Assembly: GCA_001769275.1 (NCBI GenBank)
Contig: MEOQ01000042.1
Location: 1 to 64,000 of the forward strand
Direction: 5' to 3'
DNA from: Bacteroidetes bacterium GWF2_43_63
GTDB lineage: Bacteria; Bacteroidota; Bacteroidia; Bacteroidales; DTU049
DNA length: 64,000 nt
Part shown: positions 54,601 through 63,120 of the stretch, in pieces
Layout: each line of letters starts with the position of its first letter
Numbering within the stretch: the stretch's first letter is position 1
The notes under the pieces: generated by a model
The model's database searches: none
What the model was told of the DNA's origin: nothing
The model's input: the letters and a program-made list of their open reading frames with translations, nothing else
Made by a program: the position numbers and the translations under genes

Positions 54601-55340
54601 GCGACCTGGTGTTTGAATACAATCGCATGATCGAAGAATTGGCTTTTAAAGCTGAGTTGCTGGCACAGTCGGAGCGCGAAATGGCCTGGCGCGAAATGGC
54701 CAAGCAGGTTGCACACGAAATTAAGAATCCGCTCACTCCCATGAAACTCAGCACGCAGTATCTCGAAAAGGCATGGAACGATAAAGCGGAAGATTTCAAT
54801 GAACGTCTGAAACGCTACTCGCAGACAATGGTTGAGCAAATCGATAGTTTAAGTGATATTGCAACAGCCTTCTCGCATTTTGGAAAAATGCCCGAATCCA
54901 CGGTGGTGAAAATTTGTCTCAACGATGTGCTGTCAAGTGTTATTACTTTATACAGAAGCGAAGATTACGACATCACGCTGCAGCTCCCTGATACTGCGCT
55001 CTATGTGTATGCCGACGAAAGTCAGTTGCTGCGGGTATTCAACAACTTGCTTAAAAATGCGCAGCAGGCCTTTGTTCCTGAGCGCAGGGGCATGATCCAC
55101 GTGACGCTTAAAGTTGAAGATGGGAAAGCGCTGGTTGTTGTACAGGACAACGGAACCGGGATGTCGGAGGAACAAAAGAAGAAAATTTTCCAGCCAAATT
55201 TCACAACGAAATCGTCAGGAACCGGACTGGGTCTCGCCATGGTGAAAAACATTGTCACTGGCTTCGAAGGCCGCATATGGTTTGAATCAATTGAAAATTC
55301 CGGCACAACATTCAGCGTCGAATTATCGCTTGCTGAGTAA
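51666..55340 (+). CDS. large multi-pass sensor histidine kinase, NtrY-like
   Basis: A 1224-residue inner-membrane kinase. One helix (about 13-28) and a periplasmic domain (about 30-205) are followed by a multi-helix membrane block (about 210-470), a second extracytoplasmic domain and further helices (about 710-775, then 915-945). A HAMP domain (about 945-1000) leads to the kinase core: H-box QVAHEIKNPLTPMKLS with H1017, N-box FNNLLKNAQQAF, G1 VVVQDNGTGM and G2 SGTGLGLAMVKNI. All ATPase motifs are present. No response regulator lies next to it, so the partner is unknown. It is unusually long because of the membrane block. Confidence 0.92.
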   Translation: MILKKLRQLSPVLFLCLSAVLLIIIYFIPAGNLRNSEKQIDLFSSGLEETISETDSLLNWASNPMYLDDPFSMLSIGSFSKKAESLNATIFINHHDSLIFWSDNRTPLPDSADTLRSGSIVFDGNGYYLVRSIQEGSYRFYALVLLQSSYFYQNSYLISRVSPNLCSDCRFSIVAEKNEADTLISVEGITNPIPVVFNKEDKPLSAVQDITVVLLLFLSLVLLAMAFYAVAERASLLKKFYWLKLLYLAIVPLILFLFGKEFLSLQIYEQLSVNNPAFFAFSSRFPQLAPLLMAAFLFVTWISFFSRELLLLAGRKRKNVFPRIAFLFVTYACTATLAYFVISGINAFLFNTSINFTFNNILSLDIRSALMLFTLFLLFCCIILLHYLMISLVSRLRLYFRTWLLISLVFLSIGVVVSFLAGLNVWLFLSISAYLLIMQFVFSRHMYSNRTVYLLLNLVLAAGITTVSLNYAIQQKQYDQLKLLSLNLATEQDPLTEEFLGDLLPEISGDSVLLNDPYKKIKDFNVTQYLKRRYFNGYLGQYFLQTTWCHSGEEILIQPADTNVSCIDFFDDISFRTGIPSLADNVVFINDGTGRGYYLCKIKLEAPGDTSYIFAELIPASYEKGLGYPDLLVDVNSGIKTVPSNIAYARYLDDGLVSRYGKFNYPTRISALFNSMPDETVIHENGYIHFKLTVSDRLVLIITESDRDIPSSLAPFSYILLFFGLLAVCFMLIAGRVFGFRIRLAVSFSSRLQWMIIMIILVIFFVAGMISVLNLRSLNKSKNEEIVSEKAHSLVVELEHKLSQYGPLSPGDDQYVTELLLKFSQVFFTDLNVYSLNGKLLATTRPQIFDKQLISDRMSAGAFAMLSQRNHSFLLITEHIGEMAFMSVYIPVRNDRNENIAYLNLPYFARENELSREISSFISTFINIYMLIILLTVLITVVVSNYVTQPLRLIKDKLRNIKLGTTNEKIKWKRRDEIGDLVFEYNRMIEELAFKAELLAQSEREMAWREMAKQVAHEIKNPLTPMKLSTQYLEKAWNDKAEDFNERLKRYSQTMVEQIDSLSDIATAFSHFGKMPESTVVKICLNDVLSSVITLYRSEDYDITLQLPDTALYVYADESQLLRVFNNLLKNAQQAFVPERRGMIHVTLKVEDGKALVVVQDNGTGMSEEQKKKIFQPNFTTKSSGTGLGLAMVKNIVTGFEGRIWFESIENSGTTFSVELSLAE

Positions 55341-55498
55341 GTGAAATCCGTACAAAGCGAGGGTTTCCACCTAAATCAAAAATGACTCAAAAGCTGCTGT
55401 CATCCTGAGTGCCGCTCTCATAGCTCTTTGGAAGTAAATAGCTTGCGGCGTATCGAAGGAGACAGCGACCGGAATTTAATACCTTCTTCTGTTGATTT
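55341..55498. other. convergent intergenic region
   Basis: About 160 bp between convergent genes. It contains a 'gtcatcctgag...gtatcgaagga' stretch of a type recurring in many bacterial intergenic regions, and no clear terminator hairpin. Confidence 0.5.
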
Positions 55499-57094
55499 TC
55501 AATACTCCAGATTCCAGCTCAATTTCGAGTCCCAGCTTTTTTTCACCTGTACGGGGCGGGGGATTGTGAATACTTTTTCTGGCTGCAACCGCTGATCGAA
55601 AACCCCGGGAGTCCACTCTCCGTCTTCGTTTTCGTCAACTATTATTTTTAATTCGTACTCTCCGGGAAGCATGTTTTTGAAAATAACTTTATCGCTTTCG
55701 GGCGCTGATACCTGCGTGTATGATTTTTCTTTGGTGCTTGCTGAAACAATCAATGGCTTGCCGGGCAGATTCATTAAATCAATCACCAGCGTCCCGACTT
55801 CATTTTCAGCGATCATTCTGAAACTGATTTTTGTGCTGTCTGTTTTATATCCAAAAATGTCGGTGGCAGCACCTTTTTTAATAATGAGCACAGCGTTGTC
55901 GCCTGGCTTCAGCTGGTGCTGCAGCTTCCAGCGTTGGCCCGTTTCATCAGCTTTTGTAAAAACGGCGGGAAGTGTGTCTTTGTTCAGCGCAAAGATGATT
56001 TTTGAGGTGTCCCATACTTCGATCGGTATCATACACGACAATATAAAATCCTCTCCGGGAGCAATTTTTTCAAGCAACGCCGAGGATGATAACCGCAGCA
56101 ATGTATCAGTTGAAAAATCCTTCTGCCGTCCTTTAAACTTCAGCGCCTGCGCCAATGTATCACTGAATGTTCCATCCTGTATGATGTATTTAAGCGAGTC
56201 AGCTTCTGTCCCTTTTACGTAGAAAACTATTGAATCTTTTTTTTCATTCCATGCAAAAGTTGTTTCACCTTTTTTATTGAGAATAGTGACTTTTGGATTT
56301 TCAAGTGGTAAGCGGAACGATGATCGCACAGTGTGATAATGGATCATTTCTGTTTTCAGATGTTTTTGAATGGTGGCCTTTTCTGTAAACAGATATAGAT
56401 TGGCAGAATCAATGGTGGCTTTTTCAGCAGACAAAACAAATGGTTCCGTGAAAAATGCAATTCTTTCGTCGGGAACATCAAATTTGTAATTTGAATTATT
56501 GTCTTCCAAAGCGCACAGATAGTACGTTCCGGGCGCAACGTTTCTGAACTTGAAAGCGCCTCTGTCGTTAACATGCGAAATATAGACGGGCAATGTGTCG
56601 CGCAAATCACTCAGATTTTTATACAGCATTACCCATGCTTTGTCGGTAAATTTTTGAGTGAAAGCGTCTCCGGCAAATCCGCTCAGCGAGCAGCTGTCGA
56701 GAAACGATCCTGTCGAAAAAACATAATCAAGTCCAGCTGCCGGATTATTTTCAGTGATGTCCTGAATGGCATTGCCAAAGAAAATATGATAAGTGGTGTT
56801 TGGCAACAACGGATCTTTAAGCTCAATTTTTACTTTTTTTCCCTGTACGGTCAACGCTGGTTTTTCCTGCGGAAAAGGATTGATGAGCACCTGACTGTTC
56901 GGATTGTTCAGTTTTACAAATTCATCGAATTCCAAAACAATTTGATTGCTGCTGAAATTTACCGCGGAGTCCGCCGGTGTAGCTGCAGCCATTTTGGGCG
57001 CTGTTCTGTCCGACGGCCCGCCATTGGGTTTTTCAACGGTCGCACAAGCTGAGAATAAACACAAAACGCCAAGGGCATAGAAAAAATGCAACAT
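55499..57094 (-). CDS. lipoprotein with bacterial Ig-like (SbsA-type) domain
   Basis: A 531-residue protein from the ATG at 57094, which gives a lipoprotein signal with Cys17 (CLFSACATVEKPNGGP); an ATG at 57178 is also open but lies in AT-rich repeats. After the lipobox is an SbsA-like Ig domain (about 30-125, TAPKMAAATPADSAVNFSSNQIVLEFDEFVKL...PNTTYHIFFGNAIQDITEN). A carboxypeptidase-regulatory-like beta domain follows (about 140-225, GAFKFRNVAPGTYYLCALEDNNSNYKFD), and a similar one ends the protein (KIIVDENEDGEWTPG). Common in Bacteroidota as an outer-membrane lipoprotein; the function is unknown. Confidence 0.88.
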   Translation of the reverse strand: MLHFFYALGVLCLFSACATVEKPNGGPSDRTAPKMAAATPADSAVNFSSNQIVLEFDEFVKLNNPNSQVLINPFPQEKPALTVQGKKVKIELKDPLLPNTTYHIFFGNAIQDITENNPAAGLDYVFSTGSFLDSCSLSGFAGDAFTQKFTDKAWVMLYKNLSDLRDTLPVYISHVNDRGAFKFRNVAPGTYYLCALEDNNSNYKFDVPDERIAFFTEPFVLSAEKATIDSANLYLFTEKATIQKHLKTEMIHYHTVRSSFRLPLENPKVTILNKKGETTFAWNEKKDSIVFYVKGTEADSLKYIIQDGTFSDTLAQALKFKGRQKDFSTDTLLRLSSSALLEKIAPGEDFILSCMIPIEVWDTSKIIFALNKDTLPAVFTKADETGQRWKLQHQLKPGDNAVLIIKKGAATDIFGYKTDSTKISFRMIAENEVGTLVIDLMNLPGKPLIVSASTKEKSYTQVSAPESDKVIFKNMLPGEYELKIIVDENEDGEWTPGVFDQRLQPEKVFTIPRPVQVKKSWDSKLSWNLEY

Positions 57095-57245
57095 GGTTAA
57101 TTGTCTTGCCTTCACAGTTATATTATTTATGTAGCCTTTCAACTTTACAAACTTAATGAACTTTACAAACTTTAACATCCTCGACCTTCACCTTGACCTC
57201 AACCTGGGCGCGCGTCTCCCGACGCGTGACATAATCTCAACTTCG

Positions 57246-58544
57246 CTATTTCTTATTCTTTCCAAGCAACTCAAACATCTTCTGCTTATAGGCCTCCACA
57301 CCGGGCTGATCGAATGGATTTACTCCAAGCGTGTAAGCGCTCAGAGCGCAGGCAAATTCAAAGAAATACATGATTTCGCCAAGAGTGAATTCGCTCAGTT
57401 CCGGCATTTCGAGTGCCAAAACCGGCACCCCGCCTTGCACATGGGCAAACCTTGTTGCCTCTTCGGCTTTGCGGTTCACATAACTCATTTTCTTGCCTTC
57501 GAGATATAGCAATTCGTCGCTGTTGCTGTTCAGCACTGGTATTTCGATGTCTTTTTCCGGCTTTCCGACTGACAGAAAAGTTTCGAAAAGAATGCGGTTT
57601 CCATCCTGAACAAATTGTCCGAGCGAATGCAGATCTGTTGTAAACACCAGCGAGGCCGGAAAAATTCCCTGCTGCTCCTTGCCTTCACTTTCGCCGTACA
57701 GTTGTTTCCACCATTCGCTTAGTGTAGATAAACGCGGACAGAAGGTGCTCAATAACTCAACATTCTTTCCCTGTCGGTATAGAATCTGCCTGATGGCAGC
57801 ATAGAGCATGGCTTGATTATCTTTTATTGAATCGAACGATGACAATTCTTTTTCACACTCGGCTGCACCTTGCAGCAGTTCGCGCACCGAAAAGCCGCAG
57901 AGTGCCAGAGGTAGCAACCCGACTGGCGTCAGAACCGAAAAGCGGCCACCGATGTCGTCGGGAATAATATATGATTCATAACCTTGTGAATCGGCCAAAG
58001 AGCGCAAAGCGCCTTTTTTTTCGTCGGTAATGGCGATAATTCGTTGATTGGCGTCGTCGCCATATTTATCCTCCATCAGCGTGCGGATGAGCCGAAAGGC
58101 AATTGCCGGTTCGGTGGTGGTCCCCGATTTTGAAATGACAACCACTACGGGATTCCGCTCCTGGAGATATTGCAAGAGCAATGCGTGATAATCAGCGTCG
58201 AGCTGGTGGCCGGCAAATATCATTTCCGGTCTGCACCGGCCAATGGGCGGTGTGAGTGCATCATAAACCGCTCTGGCTCCCAGATAACTGCCTCCGATGC
58301 CTATAACAACAATTACATCGGGATCAAATGCTGCGATCCGTTCGCGTGTTTTTTCAATTCTGTTGATAATTTCGCCTGAGTCAAGCAAGGATGATGGCCA
58401 GTTTACCCAGCCCGTAAACTCAGCTCCAGCCCCGGTTTTCTCAAGAAGTGATTTACGGGCCTTTTGCAGCGCCGGCTCAATATCCGAAAAGTCTTTTTCA
58501 GATATAAAATTCTTCACTAAATTTACATCCGCTTTTGTTTTCAT
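57246..58544 (-). CDS. pgi: glucose-6-phosphate isomerase
   Basis: A 432-residue cytosolic enzyme interconverting glucose-6-phosphate and fructose-6-phosphate. Phosphate-binding and catalytic motifs are visible: GIGGSYLGARAVYDAL, ISKSGTTTEPAIAFR, GGRFSVLTPVGLLPLALCG and GIFPASLVFTTDLHSLGQFVQDG. It is the shorter form seen in Firmicutes and Bacteroidota. The region between its stop and the lipoprotein start (57095-57245) carries a GCGCGTCTCCCGACGCGT hairpin of the dispersed repeat family. Confidence 0.97.
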   Translation of the reverse strand: MKTKADVNLVKNFISEKDFSDIEPALQKARKSLLEKTGAGAEFTGWVNWPSSLLDSGEIINRIEKTRERIAAFDPDVIVVIGIGGSYLGARAVYDALTPPIGRCRPEMIFAGHQLDADYHALLLQYLQERNPVVVVISKSGTTTEPAIAFRLIRTLMEDKYGDDANQRIIAITDEKKGALRSLADSQGYESYIIPDDIGGRFSVLTPVGLLPLALCGFSVRELLQGAAECEKELSSFDSIKDNQAMLYAAIRQILYRQGKNVELLSTFCPRLSTLSEWWKQLYGESEGKEQQGIFPASLVFTTDLHSLGQFVQDGNRILFETFLSVGKPEKDIEIPVLNSNSDELLYLEGKKMSYVNRKAEEATRFAHVQGGVPVLALEMPELSEFTLGEIMYFFEFACALSAYTLGVNPFDQPGVEAYKQKMFELLGKNKK

Positions 58545-58587
58545 ACATTTGTGCTTGCAATGGTCAAAGGTACAAACTATATAAAAA

Positions 58588-58617
58588 CAAAAATGCAGGA
58601 GTGGCGTCCTGCATTTT
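58588..58617. terminator. terminator-like hairpin between divergent genes
   Basis: AAAATGCAGGA / TCCTGCATTTT with a short loop. It lies upstream of both pgi (minus) and the histidine kinase (plus), where a terminator would not be expected; it may instead act as an insulator or be a relic. Confidence 0.5.
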
Positions 58618-58761
58618 GTGATAAACCAATAAATAAACCAAAAACCTGAAAATATTTTTACGTGTGTGTGAATCAGATTTTACTCCACAAAGATATGTTG
58701 GAAGCAGGGTCTCTCTTGTTAATGGGTGTTAAGAAGTGTTAATAATTGTTAATCGCGCATC

Positions 58762-60438
58762 ATGAGTAAGGAAAACAGGCTAAAGACAATCATTATTGCA
58801 GTATCGGCGGTGGCGTTGATTGGAATTGCGGTCATTCAATATTATTATATACGAACAGCCGTTAATGCCAGCGAGGCTACTTTCGACAGGAATGTGAATG
58901 ATGTGATGTCGAAAATCGTTTTTCAGATGGAAAAAAACGAGGTGGCATCGCAGGTGCGCAGAAAGCTGAAATCATTCTCGCGTGAACAGGAACTCATCAA
59001 TACATTAGACTCCTTAAATCAGGAATTGTTCCGCTCACTTCAGCAGATTGGTATTGACAGTATGCGAACCGACAGTATTATTCGCCGTACGCGAAATGAA
59101 ATAAGCGAAAAAGTCGCTATGAATCAATATGGAGAGTATCTGAAAAACATCGACACCTCAAAGATTCAAACAGACGTGATAATTCCGGAGGCAGACTCAT
59201 TATTGCGCATGGAGCTGCCGTTTGCCCTTATTGAAAAGCTGGAACGTGCTAAAGCACAGAAAGACCTCCAGACCATTCAGGAGCGAAAAATGGATCAGCT
59301 CTATCGCAATGTGGACCGCTTTCTACGCAGAACATACCTTATCGGCGATGTAATGGAAGACTTTTTCAACATTAATCACTTCTTTCCGGTTGAAAGTCGC
59401 ATTGATTCAGTATCTCTCGATTCAATGATCCGTGCGGAACTCGCATTTCGTGGTATCGTGGCCGATGTTGTCTTTGGTATTTACAGCTCAAAGCGTGACA
59501 CGGTAATCATGCAAAGCGTTCCTGGATACGAAGAGAAGCTTCGAAACTCAAATTTCGGATACCGGCTTTTCCCAAGCGACATGTTTTCTTCGCCCGATTA
59601 CATCATGCTTTATTTTCCTGACAAGAGAAATTATATTTATTCTGAAGTTTCAGGAATGCTTTCTCTAAGCTTGTTTCTGGTAGCCCTCATTGCGGTGTCT
59701 TTTTTCTTTATTTTATTCAATCTTTTGCGGCAGAAGCGGCTTTCGGAGATGAAAACAGATTTCATCAACAATATGACCCACGAGATAAAAACACCAATTT
59801 CGACCATCTCGCTGGCCTGTGAAATGCTTTCCGATAAATCTGCAGCACTCGATGCCGGCCAACAGACTGGCTTTATTAATATCATTGCCGAAGAAAACAA
59901 ACGGCTCGCTGCCATGGCAGAAAAAATTCTGCAGACCGCCATTATCGACCGGGGACGAATGGATCTGAAAAAGGAAAGAACTGATATCCACCGGTTGATA
60001 GAAAAATCCGTAAACAACATTAAATTGTGGGTGAATCAGAAAGAGGGAGATGTCTTCACCAGTCTGAATGCTGAAAATTATTTTGCTGAAGTCGACCCGG
60101 TACATTTCGAAAACGTAATATTCAACCTGCTCGACAACGCTATTAAATACTCACCACATCATCCTGAAATTTTTGTACGGACTGAAAACACCAACGGACA
60201 CCTTGTTATATCTGTTCGCGACAATGGAATCGGAATTGAAAAAAAAGAGCTGAAAAAGATATTTGATAGCTTATACAGGGTTCCGACAGGAAATATTCAC
60301 AACGTGAAAGGCTTCGGACTTGGTCTTTGCTATGTGAAAGCTATCATTTCAAGTCACGAAGGTCATATTAACGTGGACAGTGAAATGGGTAAGGGAACAA
60401 CATTCACCATAAAAATTCCTGTATTGCATGAAAAATAA
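58762..60438 (+). CDS. sensor histidine kinase, RprX-like
   Basis: A 558-residue inner-membrane kinase. Two membrane helices (about 9-29 and 298-320) enclose a large helical periplasmic sensor domain. The kinase core has the H-box NNMTHEIKTPISTIS with H340, an N-box FENVIFNLLDNAIKYS, G1 VRDNGIGI and G2 GFGLGLCYVKAI. Its stop overlaps the start of the response regulator gene by 11 bp, so they form one unit. The pair resembles RprX/RprY of Bacteroides. The signal is unknown. Confidence 0.93.
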   Translation: MSKENRLKTIIIAVSAVALIGIAVIQYYYIRTAVNASEATFDRNVNDVMSKIVFQMEKNEVASQVRRKLKSFSREQELINTLDSLNQELFRSLQQIGIDSMRTDSIIRRTRNEISEKVAMNQYGEYLKNIDTSKIQTDVIIPEADSLLRMELPFALIEKLERAKAQKDLQTIQERKMDQLYRNVDRFLRRTYLIGDVMEDFFNINHFFPVESRIDSVSLDSMIRAELAFRGIVADVVFGIYSSKRDTVIMQSVPGYEEKLRNSNFGYRLFPSDMFSSPDYIMLYFPDKRNYIYSEVSGMLSLSLFLVALIAVSFFFILFNLLRQKRLSEMKTDFINNMTHEIKTPISTISLACEMLSDKSAALDAGQQTGFINIIAEENKRLAAMAEKILQTAIIDRGRMDLKKERTDIHRLIEKSVNNIKLWVNQKEGDVFTSLNAENYFAEVDPVHFENVIFNLLDNAIKYSPHHPEIFVRTENTNGHLVISVRDNGIGIEKKELKKIFDSLYRVPTGNIHNVKGFGLGLCYVKAIISSHEGHINVDSEMGKGTTFTIKIPVLHEK

Positions 60439-61123
60439 TAAGATTTTTATATTGCTGGCCGAGGATGATGTAAATATGGGGCTCATCCTTCAGTCGTTTC
60501 TGAATGCCAAGGGGTTTGAAGTGTTGCTGGCCCGCAATGGTGTCGAAGCATTGACGCAGTACAACCAGAGCACAGGAATTGATATGGCGCTGGTTGATGT
60601 GATGATGCCCGAAAAAGACGGGTTTTCGCTTGCAGCTGATTTGAAATCTTTGTCACCTGCATTGCCGCTCATTTTTCTGACAGCCAAATCGATGCAAAAC
60701 GACATTTTGAAAGGATTCGAAATTGGTGCCGATGATTACATCACCAAACCTTTCAGCATGGATGTGTTACTCGCACGTATTACCGCACTCATAAACCGCT
60801 CGGTGAATATTCAGCACGATTCCGATCAGCCGCTCCTGCTGGGAAAACTTGTGTTCGATTATAGCAGGCAAACCATCAGCGACGGGAAAGAATCTGTGAA
60901 AATGACGTCGAAAGAAGCACAATTGCTCAAATTTCTGGCGGAAAACAAAAACAGCATAACAGACCGAAAACTGGCGCTGGAATTGATCTGGGGCAAGGAC
61001 GACTATTACAGCTCGCGCAGCATGGATGTATATATCACCAAACTGCGTAAAATGTTGAAACTGGACAAATCAATCGAACTTATCAACGTGCATGGACAAG
61101 GATACAAACTTATGTGCAGTTGA
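60428..61123 (+). CDS. OmpR-family response regulator, RprY-like
   Basis: A 231-residue protein. The receiver domain has the acidic pocket AEDD at 11-14, phospho-acceptor D57 (MALVDVMMPEKDG), T85 and K107 (YITKPF). The C-terminal winged-helix domain is about 135-230 (KLVFDYSRQTISDGKESVKMTSKEAQLLKFL, SRSMDVYITKLRKML). It acts as the transcription regulator for the upstream kinase. Confidence 0.94.
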   Translation: MKNNKIFILLAEDDVNMGLILQSFLNAKGFEVLLARNGVEALTQYNQSTGIDMALVDVMMPEKDGFSLAADLKSLSPALPLIFLTAKSMQNDILKGFEIGADDYITKPFSMDVLLARITALINRSVNIQHDSDQPLLLGKLVFDYSRQTISDGKESVKMTSKEAQLLKFLAENKNSITDRKLALELIWGKDDYYSSRSMDVYITKLRKMLKLDKSIELINVHGQGYKLMCS

Positions 61124-61128
61124 TTTTG

Positions 61129-61136
61129 TATTTTTG
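61129..61136 (+). promoter_or_regulatory. -7 element upstream of the DUF5063 gene
   Basis: TATTTTTG 16 bp before the ATG at 61153. It suggests a separate promoter within the gap after the response regulator gene. The -33 element is not clear. Confidence 0.45.
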
Positions 61137-61152
61137 TAATTCATAAAACTCG

Positions 61153-61683
61153 ATGTTAGAAGAAAACATTCAACATACTTCGGTTCAGGAACTCATGGCT
61201 GTTGCCAACGAATACTGCTGGTTGCTGGAAAATATTTCCGGATTCGAGCCAGATAAAGTTCTTGAATTTCTGCGGAAAATTATGCCGTTGCTTTATATCA
61301 AGGGCTGCATGATCAGTGCTCCTGAAGGAGCCGAAGAGGGAGATATGCAACGTTATGTGACCGAAGAAAATTATGAAATTATCTTCAACGATGTCCGCAA
61401 CAAATTGAAGAAATTTGAGAAATTCTACGTTTTCAATCATGACCTTAAGGAGCCTGAGGAAAAAAGCATAGCTGAATGTTTGACCGACATTTATCAGGAC
61501 CTGAAGGATGGGTTGATTGCGTACACCAAGGGAATTGAAGCAGAACAGGCTGGGGCAGTGTATTGTCTGAAGCTCTGGTTTAATGAGCGATGGGGTGCTC
61601 ATGCAGCCAACCTGCTTCCCGTTCTGCACAATATATTTGAAAAGAAACAATTATCTGAACAATCTGGAACAGAGTTTGATTAA
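61153..61683 (+). CDS. DUF5063 domain protein
   Basis: A 176-residue soluble helical protein (VQELMAVANEYCWLLENISGFEPDKVLEFLRKIMPLLYIKGCMI) matching DUF5063, a family of Bacteroidota whose function is unknown. In other genomes it is often next to a 3'-5' exonuclease; here it is not. It ends 9 bp before the thioredoxin-fold gene and is probably co-transcribed with it. Confidence 0.8.
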   Translation: MLEENIQHTSVQELMAVANEYCWLLENISGFEPDKVLEFLRKIMPLLYIKGCMISAPEGAEEGDMQRYVTEENYEIIFNDVRNKLKKFEKFYVFNHDLKEPEEKSIAECLTDIYQDLKDGLIAYTKGIEAEQAGAVYCLKLWFNERWGAHAANLLPVLHNIFEKKQLSEQSGTEFD

Positions 61684-61692
61684 TCCGGCGCC

Positions 61693-63117
61693 ATGAAAAA
61701 AATTCTTCTTTTTGCAGTTTTGTCACTGACAGTTTTGTCACTTTCCTTCGGACAGGGATACAAAATTTCCGTTAAAGTTAACGGCCTAGCCGATGACACC
61801 TTGCTTTTAGGGTATTATTACGGAAAATACCAATATGTCAGAGATACCATCGCTTTGGATAAAACCGGCAAAGGCGTGTTTGAAACCAGAGACACCATAG
61901 GTGGCGGCATATATTTTATTGTGCTTCCAAACAAAAATTTCATTGAGTTTGTTCTGGATAAAGAACGCGAGTTTTCGATTGAAGCCGACACTGCAGATTT
62001 GGTGAAAAGCGTTCGCGCAAAAGGATCTGCCGAAAATTCCCTTTGGTTCGCCTATAAGGTTTTTATTGCGGACCGCGGAACAAAAATCGATGCGCTTGGC
62101 AAATCAATGAAACGCTTACAGGATGCAGGGAAAGCGGACTCGGTGAAAATCATTGAACAGCAAATGAAGGATATCAACACAGAAGTGGCTGATTACAAAA
62201 ACAAGTTTATTAAGGATAATCCAAAGTCGCTTATCGCAAAAATATTTGATTGTTCCCGCGAACCCGAAGTACCCGAAGCCCCGCTGCTGTCAAACGGACG
62301 CAAAGATTCTACTTTTGCCTATCGTTACTATCGCGCACATTTCTGGGACATGTACGATTTTACCGACGACAGATTATTGCGGACTCCTATTTATCATGCT
62401 AAACTCGATCAGTACCTCACTAAAATTATCCCGCAGATTCCCGATACATTGATTGCAGAAATTGATGTGATCATTGAGAAAACCCGTCCCAATAAAGAGG
62501 TTTTTAAATACACGGTCTGGTATCTTACACATTACTACGAAACCTCGCAGGTGATGGGAATGGATGCTGTTTTTGTTTTTATAGCCGACAAGGTTTATCG
62601 TCCGGGCGATGCAACCTGGGTTTCGGAAAATGTGAATAAAAAAATTCTGGAACACGCAGATAAACTCAAACCCAACCTGATTGGGAAAACCGCTCCTGAG
62701 CTTATTTTACTGGGCCTCGACAATCAACTGATTTCAATGCATTCCATTCCGGCAGCATTCACAATCCTTTATTTCTGGGATCCAACGTGCGGTCATTGCA
62801 AAACTGAAACACCAAAACTGGTTGAGTATTACAATAACGTGAAAGATACAATGGATTTAAAAGTGTATTCCGTTTGTTCCGACACAAGTCTCACAGCCTG
62901 GCGAAACTATGTTATAGAAAAGAAAATGGATGCTTTCATTAATGTAAATGGAACGCGCACGGCAAAAGGCAATTTCCATGATTTGTATGATATTTTTTCA
63001 ACACCGGTCGTTTATGTACTCGACAGCAAAAAACGTATTATAGGCAAAAAAATTCCGGTAGATCAAATTGCTAATTTCCTCGCTTTCTACCGCAAACACC
63101 CAACATTGAAGGATTGA
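61693..63117 (+). CDS. thioredoxin-fold (TlpA/ResA-like) exported protein with DUF4369/DUF5106-like N-terminal part
   Basis: A 474-residue protein. The signal peptide is MKKILLFAVLSLTVLSLSFGQ. A DUF4369-like beta domain lies at about 22-110, a helical DUF5106-like part at about 115-310, and a thioredoxin domain at about 330-470 with active site C366-G-H-C369 (WDPTCGHCKTETPKL). A cis-Pro equivalent lies in FSTPVVYVLD. It is probably a periplasmic thiol-disulfide protein. Confidence 0.87.
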   Translation: MKKILLFAVLSLTVLSLSFGQGYKISVKVNGLADDTLLLGYYYGKYQYVRDTIALDKTGKGVFETRDTIGGGIYFIVLPNKNFIEFVLDKEREFSIEADTADLVKSVRAKGSAENSLWFAYKVFIADRGTKIDALGKSMKRLQDAGKADSVKIIEQQMKDINTEVADYKNKFIKDNPKSLIAKIFDCSREPEVPEAPLLSNGRKDSTFAYRYYRAHFWDMYDFTDDRLLRTPIYHAKLDQYLTKIIPQIPDTLIAEIDVIIEKTRPNKEVFKYTVWYLTHYYETSQVMGMDAVFVFIADKVYRPGDATWVSENVNKKILEHADKLKPNLIGKTAPELILLGLDNQLISMHSIPAAFTILYFWDPTCGHCKTETPKLVEYYNNVKDTMDLKVYSVCSDTSLTAWRNYVIEKKMDAFINVNGTRTAKGNFHDLYDIFSTPVVYVLDSKKRIIGKKIPVDQIANFLAFYRKHPTLKD

Positions 63118-63120
63118 TTT

